Below, piece after piece: positions 7,078-10,507 of a DNA stretch of 10,507 nt (the stretch's first letter is position 1; each line of letters begins with the position of its first letter). Source of the stretch: AM-2324 sp042091035 (GTDB lineage Bacteria; Bacteroidota; Bacteroidia; Chitinophagales; Saprospiraceae); assembly GCA_042091035.1 (NCBI GenBank), contig JBELIG010000108.1, positions 1-10,507 on the forward strand, read 5' to 3'. A program made the translations under genes and the position numbers. The notes under the pieces are model-generated. The model was not told the origin of the DNA and made no database searches. It worked only from the letters and a program-made list of their open reading frames with translations.

Positions 7078-7842
7078 ATGGATATTAGCTTGATTCAAAT
7101 TTTGATCGCTGTGATAGGCGGTGCCTTTGCAGGGTCTATTAACACCCTTGCAGGAAGTGGGTCACTCATTACGCTTACTATACTTACAGAAGTATTGGGG
7201 CTACCTCCGAATATGGCAAATGGATCAAACAGAATCGGGGTCACAACCCAATGCCTAACGGGTGCTTATGTCTTCCATAAAAAAGGAAAGTTAGATGTAA
7301 GACTTTCGCAGCGATTACTAATAGGGACAATTTTAGGTGCTTTTGTTGGAATCTACCTAGCAACTCAGGTTTCTAATGAGCAATTCAAAAATGTATTTAA
7401 GTTCTTATTGATCTTCATGCTCTTCGTAATCATACTCAAGCCATCCCGTTGGATTCATGAAAACGAAAAACCTATAAAACTACCTTACTTTCTTGATGTA
7501 CCACTTTATTTTGCAGTAGGCGTATATGGTGGATTTATTCAAATGGGCATGGGTGTATTCTTTCTTGCAATCTCTGTGCTTCTTGCAAAATACCGCCTGC
7601 TAGAAGCTAATGCCCTAAAGTCTCTAGTCATTGGGCTTTACTCCCTTCCTGCCATTTTTATATTTCACTTTAATGGATTAGTAGACTGGAAACTTGGAGC
7701 CATTGTTGCTAGCGGTCAGATTGTCGGAGGCTGGGCAACTGCTAAATATGCATCTGATGCACCAAAAGCAAATATAATCGCACACCGTATGTTAATATTG
7801 GCTGTAATTGCTGCAATTACTAAGATCTTTTTCTTTCCATAG
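7078..7842 (+). CDS. TauE/SafE (TSUP) family membrane permease
   Basis: This 254-residue hydrophobic protein has about eight predicted membrane segments arranged as two related halves. The first half opens with GGAFAGSINTLAGSGSLITL (14-33) followed by NGSNRIG (48-54); the second has GVYGGFIQMGMGVFFL (148-163) and NALKSLVIG (178-186). The glycine-rich start and the second-half GGFxQxGxG motif are hallmarks of the sulfite exporter TauE/SafE (TSUP) family. Family members move sulfite, sulfoacetate or other small sulfur-containing anions, and many are uncharacterised, so the substrate is open. No sulfur metabolism gene is nearby to guide it; the only operon partner is methylmalonyl-CoA epimerase. 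It ends just before a strong hairpin terminator. Confidence 0.9.
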   Translation: MDISLIQILIAVIGGAFAGSINTLAGSGSLITLTILTEVLGLPPNMANGSNRIGVTTQCLTGAYVFHKKGKLDVRLSQRLLIGTILGAFVGIYLATQVSNEQFKNVFKFLLIFMLFVIILKPSRWIHENEKPIKLPYFLDVPLYFAVGVYGGFIQMGMGVFFLAISVLLAKYRLLEANALKSLVIGLYSLPAIFIFHFNGLVDWKLGAIVASGQIVGGWATAKYASDAPKANIIAHRMLILAVIAAITKIFFFP

Positions 7843-7847
7843 AAATT

Positions 7848-7879
7848 AAAAAAGGCAGACTTAAAAGTCTGCCTTTTTT
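7848..7879. terminator. Bidirectional intrinsic terminator between TSUP permease and proS
   Basis: A perfect 15-bp inverted repeat runs from AAAAAAGGCAGACTT (7848-7862) to AAGTCTGCCTTTTTT (7865-7879). It forms a GC-centred stem with an A-tract on one side and a T-tract on the other. It starts 6 bp after the permease stop and lies 7 bp beyond the proS stop, so it terminates both convergent genes. Confidence 0.93.
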
Positions 7880-7886
7880 GAAGCTA

Positions 7887-9213
7887 TTAATATGCCATTG
7901 CAAACAAAACTCGCTTATTTGAAGGATCGCCAGAGAATACACATTTCCCTGCTTCTTCAACAGCGTCGTTCGGAATACAACGAATAGTCGCTTTAGTCAA
8001 TTCCTTGATCTTTTGCTCCGTCTCAGGAGTTCCATCCCAGTGTGCTGAGATAAATCCACCTTTGTTCGCTAAAACATCCTTAAACTCATCAAAAGTATTC
8101 ACTTCAGTCGTATGCTCGGCTCTATAAGCTTTAGCCCTTGAAAGTAAGTTATTCTGAATATCTTCAAGAAGCTGCTGGATATTATCTGCTAAACCTTCCA
8201 ATGCAACCTGTGACTTCTCTTTTGTGTCCCGACGAGCGACCTCTACTACGCCATTCTCCAAATCTCTCTTACCAATACCTACTCGTACAGGTACACCCAT
8301 CATCTCATACTCCGCAAACTTNNNNNNNNNNNNNNNNNNNNNNNNNNNNNNNNNNNNNNNNNNNNNNNNNNNNNNNNNNNNNNNNNNNNNNNNNNNNNNN
8401 NNNNNNNNNNNNNNNNNNNNNCTCCTCTTTATTATTCTGATTCGAAAATTTCACATCAAATGCCTTGGCAAAGTTTTGCCCTAAGAAGTGAGATGTTCCC
8501 GCTTGAAGCGCTTTTCCATCTTGCATCAGTGCTTCTATCGTTAAGGTGTCCTCTGCTCCCGCAAAACGCTCATTGGCAGATTTAGCACCCTGTATTACAG
8601 GCATTGCCATAAACTCCTCTGCAAAAGTTGCATAAACGCGCTGCATTTGCTGAGCTTCTTCTATAGCTTCTTGTTTCGTAGCATGAGCAGTATGCCCTTC
8701 CTGCCACAAAAATTCAGCTGTACGGAGAAATAAACGTGTACGCATTTCCCATCGAACCACATTTGCCCATTGATTGATCAATAGAGGCAAATCTCTGTAA
8801 GACTTAATCCAGTCCTTATAAGTATTCCAAATAATCGTCTCCGATGTTGGTCGTACTATCAGCTCCTCTTCTAGCTTAGCAGTCGGATCAACAACTACAC
8901 CCTTCCCATCGGGATCATTCATCAATCTGTGGTGTGTTACTACTGCACATTCCTTCGCAAAGCCCTCTACGTGCTCTGCTTCCTTAGACAAGAAACTTTT
9001 AGGAATGAATAGTGGAAAATATGCATTCTGGTGCCCAGTTTCCTTAAACATACGGTCCAACTCTCGCTGCATGTTTTCCCAAATAGCAAAACCATATGGT
9101 TTGATGACCATACAGCCCCTTACTGCAGAATTATCTGCAAGGCCTGCTTTTTTTACAATATCTATATACCACTTGGAATAATCTTCTTCTCTTGGTGTTA
9201 TTTCCTTAGCCAT
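7887..9213 (-). CDS. proS: Proline--tRNA ligase, interrupted by an assembly gap
   Basis: This class II aminoacyl-tRNA synthetase charges tRNA-Pro with proline in the cytoplasm. The N-terminal 264 residues (9213 down to 8422) include motif 1 around VRGCMVIKPYGFAIWENM and FPLFIP, the RPTSETIIW block (121-129), motif 2 with RTRLFLRTAEFLWQEGHT (158-174), and QAGTSHFLGQ (237-246). The C-terminal 144 residues (8321 down to 7887) begin KFAEYEMMGVPVRVGIGKRD, include HWDGTPETE, and end in the family-typical AMAY. This is the eukaryote/archaeal-like ProS of about 490 residues. The 100 N between the pieces hide motif 3 and the start of the anticodon-binding domain, about 80-90 residues from family memory, so the true gap is near 250 bp. 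The parts are not in one frame across exactly 100 bases, which is a gap artefact and not a frameshift. Confidence 0.93.
8322..8421. other. Assembly gap of exactly 100 N inside proS
   Basis: Exactly 100 undetermined bases, the usual placeholder for a gap of unknown size. Both flanks end at codon boundaries of proS, so the true missing length must be a multiple of 3, which 100 is not. Coordinates above 8421 are therefore arbitrary relative to those below 8322. Confidence 0.97.
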
Positions 9214-9392
9214 ATTTTGCGAAATCTTAAGATTAAGTCAATAAAATTCTACTGTTTTAGTAAAAAATGAAAATTTTAACAATTCCCTATTCATCTTTTA
9301 AAGCATATTAACAGTATGAAAGTAACAAAAGTAATAAATTAGCGAATGTAAAGATGAAATAAGCGTCAGGTAATTGCTTAAAAATATAATGT
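9214..9392. other. AT-rich divergent intergenic region between proS and the Tyr/Asn/Gly-rich protein gene
   Basis: These 179 bp separate two divergent genes and must hold both promoters. On the minus strand TACTTTTG (complement of 9326-9333) fits the TAnnTTTG -7 consensus about 113 bp before the proS start, but no partner -33 element is seen. No matching element is obvious on the plus strand. There is no tRNA, riboswitch-like structure or terminator that I can support. Confidence 0.4.
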
Positions 9393-10507
9393 ATGAAAAA
9401 CAGGACTTTTTATCTCTTTTTAATGTCGATCTTCCTTCTTGCAGGCATTTCTCCTGTTTTAGCTCAGTTCGACGATCTTTATTATGATCCAGATACAGAC
9501 TATAACCCATCTAGTAATGACTACTATTCAGAAAACAATACAGATGGTCAGTATAATTCGGATTATGATTCTGAGTTCTATGACTATGAACAGGATGAAT
9601 ACTTTTATGAGGAAGAACCTTATTTCTATTCATCTAGAATAAGAAGATTTCACAGATCGTATAATGGCTTCGATTATTATGATCCATGTTATGTAGATAC
9701 TTACTATTATGGAGGCTACGACTATTATGGATATAATCCTGGCGTAACTGTCCTAATCTATGGAGATACATGGAATTACAGACGTTGGAGACGATTCAAT
9801 AGAAGAAACTTTTATTATGGAGGAGGTTTTTATAATCCATACAGAAGATTTGATTACTACAGCGTGAACAACTTCTACGGAGGTTTTGGAGGCTGGGGAG
9901 GTAACAACTGGGGCTACAATAACTGGGGAGGTAATAACTGGGGTTACTACGGTAATGGCTGGGGAGGTAATAATGTTTTTGTAAACAACTACTATGGTAA
10001 TTACTGCCCAGGTTTTGGAAATGGTAACAACTATTATACTGGCAACTATTACAATAACCAGTATAACAATCATAACAATCACCAGGGTAGTCACTATGGA
10101 TCAAGACATAATGGCTCTACTAAACAAGGAAGAACAACCTCAAGACCAGGCTATCAATCCGGTAACACAGGTGTTGGATCTGTAGGAGCAGGAAGCATTG
10201 GAAATACCAAGGGACAGAATAATACACAGGTAGGTATAAATGGAAGTACTGGAACAGGCGGAATAAATACGACTGTTAATCCTGGGAATTCTATTAAGAA
10301 TACGAACCCTCAGATTAATAATTCAGGAACAGTTCAATCCGGCAATACAAAGATTGGAACAGGAAAAACATATCCTACGTCTCCTGGAAAAGGGAATGTA
10401 ACTAAAGGTACTCCAGTAAGCCCAAAAGGTAATAATGGATACGGTAACTCTAATCCTACAACACCTAAGAATAATTCTGGGTACAAAGGAAGAACGAATC
10501 CTACAAC
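9393..10507 (+). CDS. Secreted Tyr/Asn/Gly-rich low-complexity protein, 3' end beyond window
   Basis: An open frame of 371 codons runs from ATG 9393-9395 to the window edge without a stop. The N terminus (MKNRTFYLFLMSIFLLAGISPVLAQ) is a clear signal peptide, cleaved near residue 25. The mature chain changes character in steps: an acidic Tyr/Asp/Glu region (26-80); a basic/aromatic region with many Tyr and Arg (81-160, including WNYRRWRRFNRRN); a Gly/Trp/Asn repeat region (about 163-195); a Tyr/Asn/His-rich stretch (about 196-240); and a long Gly/Asn/Thr/Ser/Lys/Pro tail that is still running at the edge. No enzymatic motif or known domain is seen. An ATG four bases upstream (9389) is in another frame and gives no signal peptide. 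It may be a cell-surface, matrix or adhesive protein; that is inference from composition only. Strict frame maintenance through the repeats argues that it is a real gene. Confidence 0.82.
   Translation, partial: MKNRTFYLFLMSIFLLAGISPVLAQFDDLYYDPDTDYNPSSNDYYSENNTDGQYNSDYDSEFYDYEQDEYFYEEEPYFYSSRIRRFHRSYNGFDYYDPCYVDTYYYGGYDYYGYNPGVTVLIYGDTWNYRRWRRFNRRNFYYGGGFYNPYRRFDYYSVNNFYGGFGGWGGNNWGYNNWGGNNWGYYGNGWGGNNVFVNNYYGNYCPGFGNGNNYYTGNYYNNQYNNHNNHQGSHYGSRHNGSTKQGRTTSRPGYQSGNTGVGSVGAGSIGNTKGQNNTQVGINGSTGTGGINTTVNPGNSIKNTNPQINNSGTVQSGNTKIGTGKTYPTSPGKGNVTKGTPVSPKGNNGYGNSNPTTPKNNSGYKGRTNPT
9894..9974 (+). repeat. In-frame tandem repeat coding for WGGNNWGY units
   Basis: Degenerate direct repeats start at 9894, 9924 and 9960, each opening with TGGGGAGGTAAyAA. 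They code for WGGNNWGYNN (30 bp), WGGNNWGYYGNG (36 bp) and a partial WGGNN. Unit lengths are multiples of 3, so the reading frame is kept, and the copies differ mostly at third positions. Confidence 0.8.

Noticed and set aside
8138..8484. Plus-strand open frames running across the N gap
   Set aside because: They contain undetermined residues and lie antisense to proS, whose motifs are clear on both sides of the gap.
9250..9316. TACTGTT ... AACAGTA inverted repeat with 53-bp spacing in the proS upstream region
   Set aside because: Seven-base arms at this distance are expected by chance in AT-rich DNA and no further structure supports it.
9753..10104. Two overlapping minus-strand open frames opposite the Tyr/Asn/Gly-rich gene, rich in Val/Ile/Thr or Ser/Tyr/Cys
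   Set aside because: They are antisense readings of the biased low-complexity coding strand. The plus-strand frame has a signal peptide and in-frame repeats, so it is the real gene.
1..10507. Mobile element, CRISPR array, defence island or secondary metabolite cluster
   Set aside because: No transposase, integrase, regularly spaced repeat, nuclease/helicase pair or synthase was found. The genes are mostly conserved housekeeping functions.

Overview
The window looks like an ordinary chromosomal segment from a Bacteroidota bacterium, most likely a Cytophagia-like lineage. Base composition is AT-rich. Gene starts mostly lack Shine-Dalgarno sequences, a few upstream regions carry TAnnTTTG-type -7 elements, and proline--tRNA ligase is of the eukaryote/archaeal-like class II type that is usual in this phylum. 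The sequence comes from a draft assembly, because a run of exactly 100 N (8322-8421) interrupts one gene. Phylum assignment is inference from these traits and from protein style; no database was searched.

Layout. Positions 1-210 hold the 3' end of a PLP-dependent ACC deaminase/D-cysteine desulfhydrase family gene (+). It converges on, and overlaps by 23 bp, a minus-strand pair made of an LpxH-like metallophosphoesterase (975-1733) and a secreted, probably beta-propeller-like protein of unknown role (188-1033). A 123-bp divergent intergenic region at 1734-1856 precedes a tight plus-strand trio with 9-bp gaps: an atypical SDR oxidoreductase, a YbfF-like alpha/beta hydrolase, and an S41 carboxy-terminal processing protease. 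A strong bidirectional terminator (5062-5097) separates this trio from a convergent NhaC-family Na+/H+ antiporter (-). The antiporter diverges from methylmalonyl-CoA epimerase, which is followed by a TauE/SafE-type membrane permease (+). A second bidirectional hairpin terminator (7848-7879) lies between the permease and proline--tRNA ligase (-), which contains the assembly gap. The window ends inside an open reading frame (9393 onward, +) for a secreted Tyr/Asn/Gly-rich low-complexity protein.

Functions are mostly housekeeping: lipid A synthesis, protein quality control in the cell envelope, ion homeostasis, propionate/methylmalonyl-CoA metabolism, and tRNA charging. I see no mobile element, CRISPR array, rRNA, tRNA, phage gene or toxin-antitoxin/defence module, and no convincing new multigene system. 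The items most worth a second look are the Tyr/Asn/Gly-rich exported protein, the SDR lacking the usual Tyr/Lys catalytic pair, the secreted protein whose start lies inside the LpxH-like gene, and the assembly gap, whose true length must differ from 100 bp.
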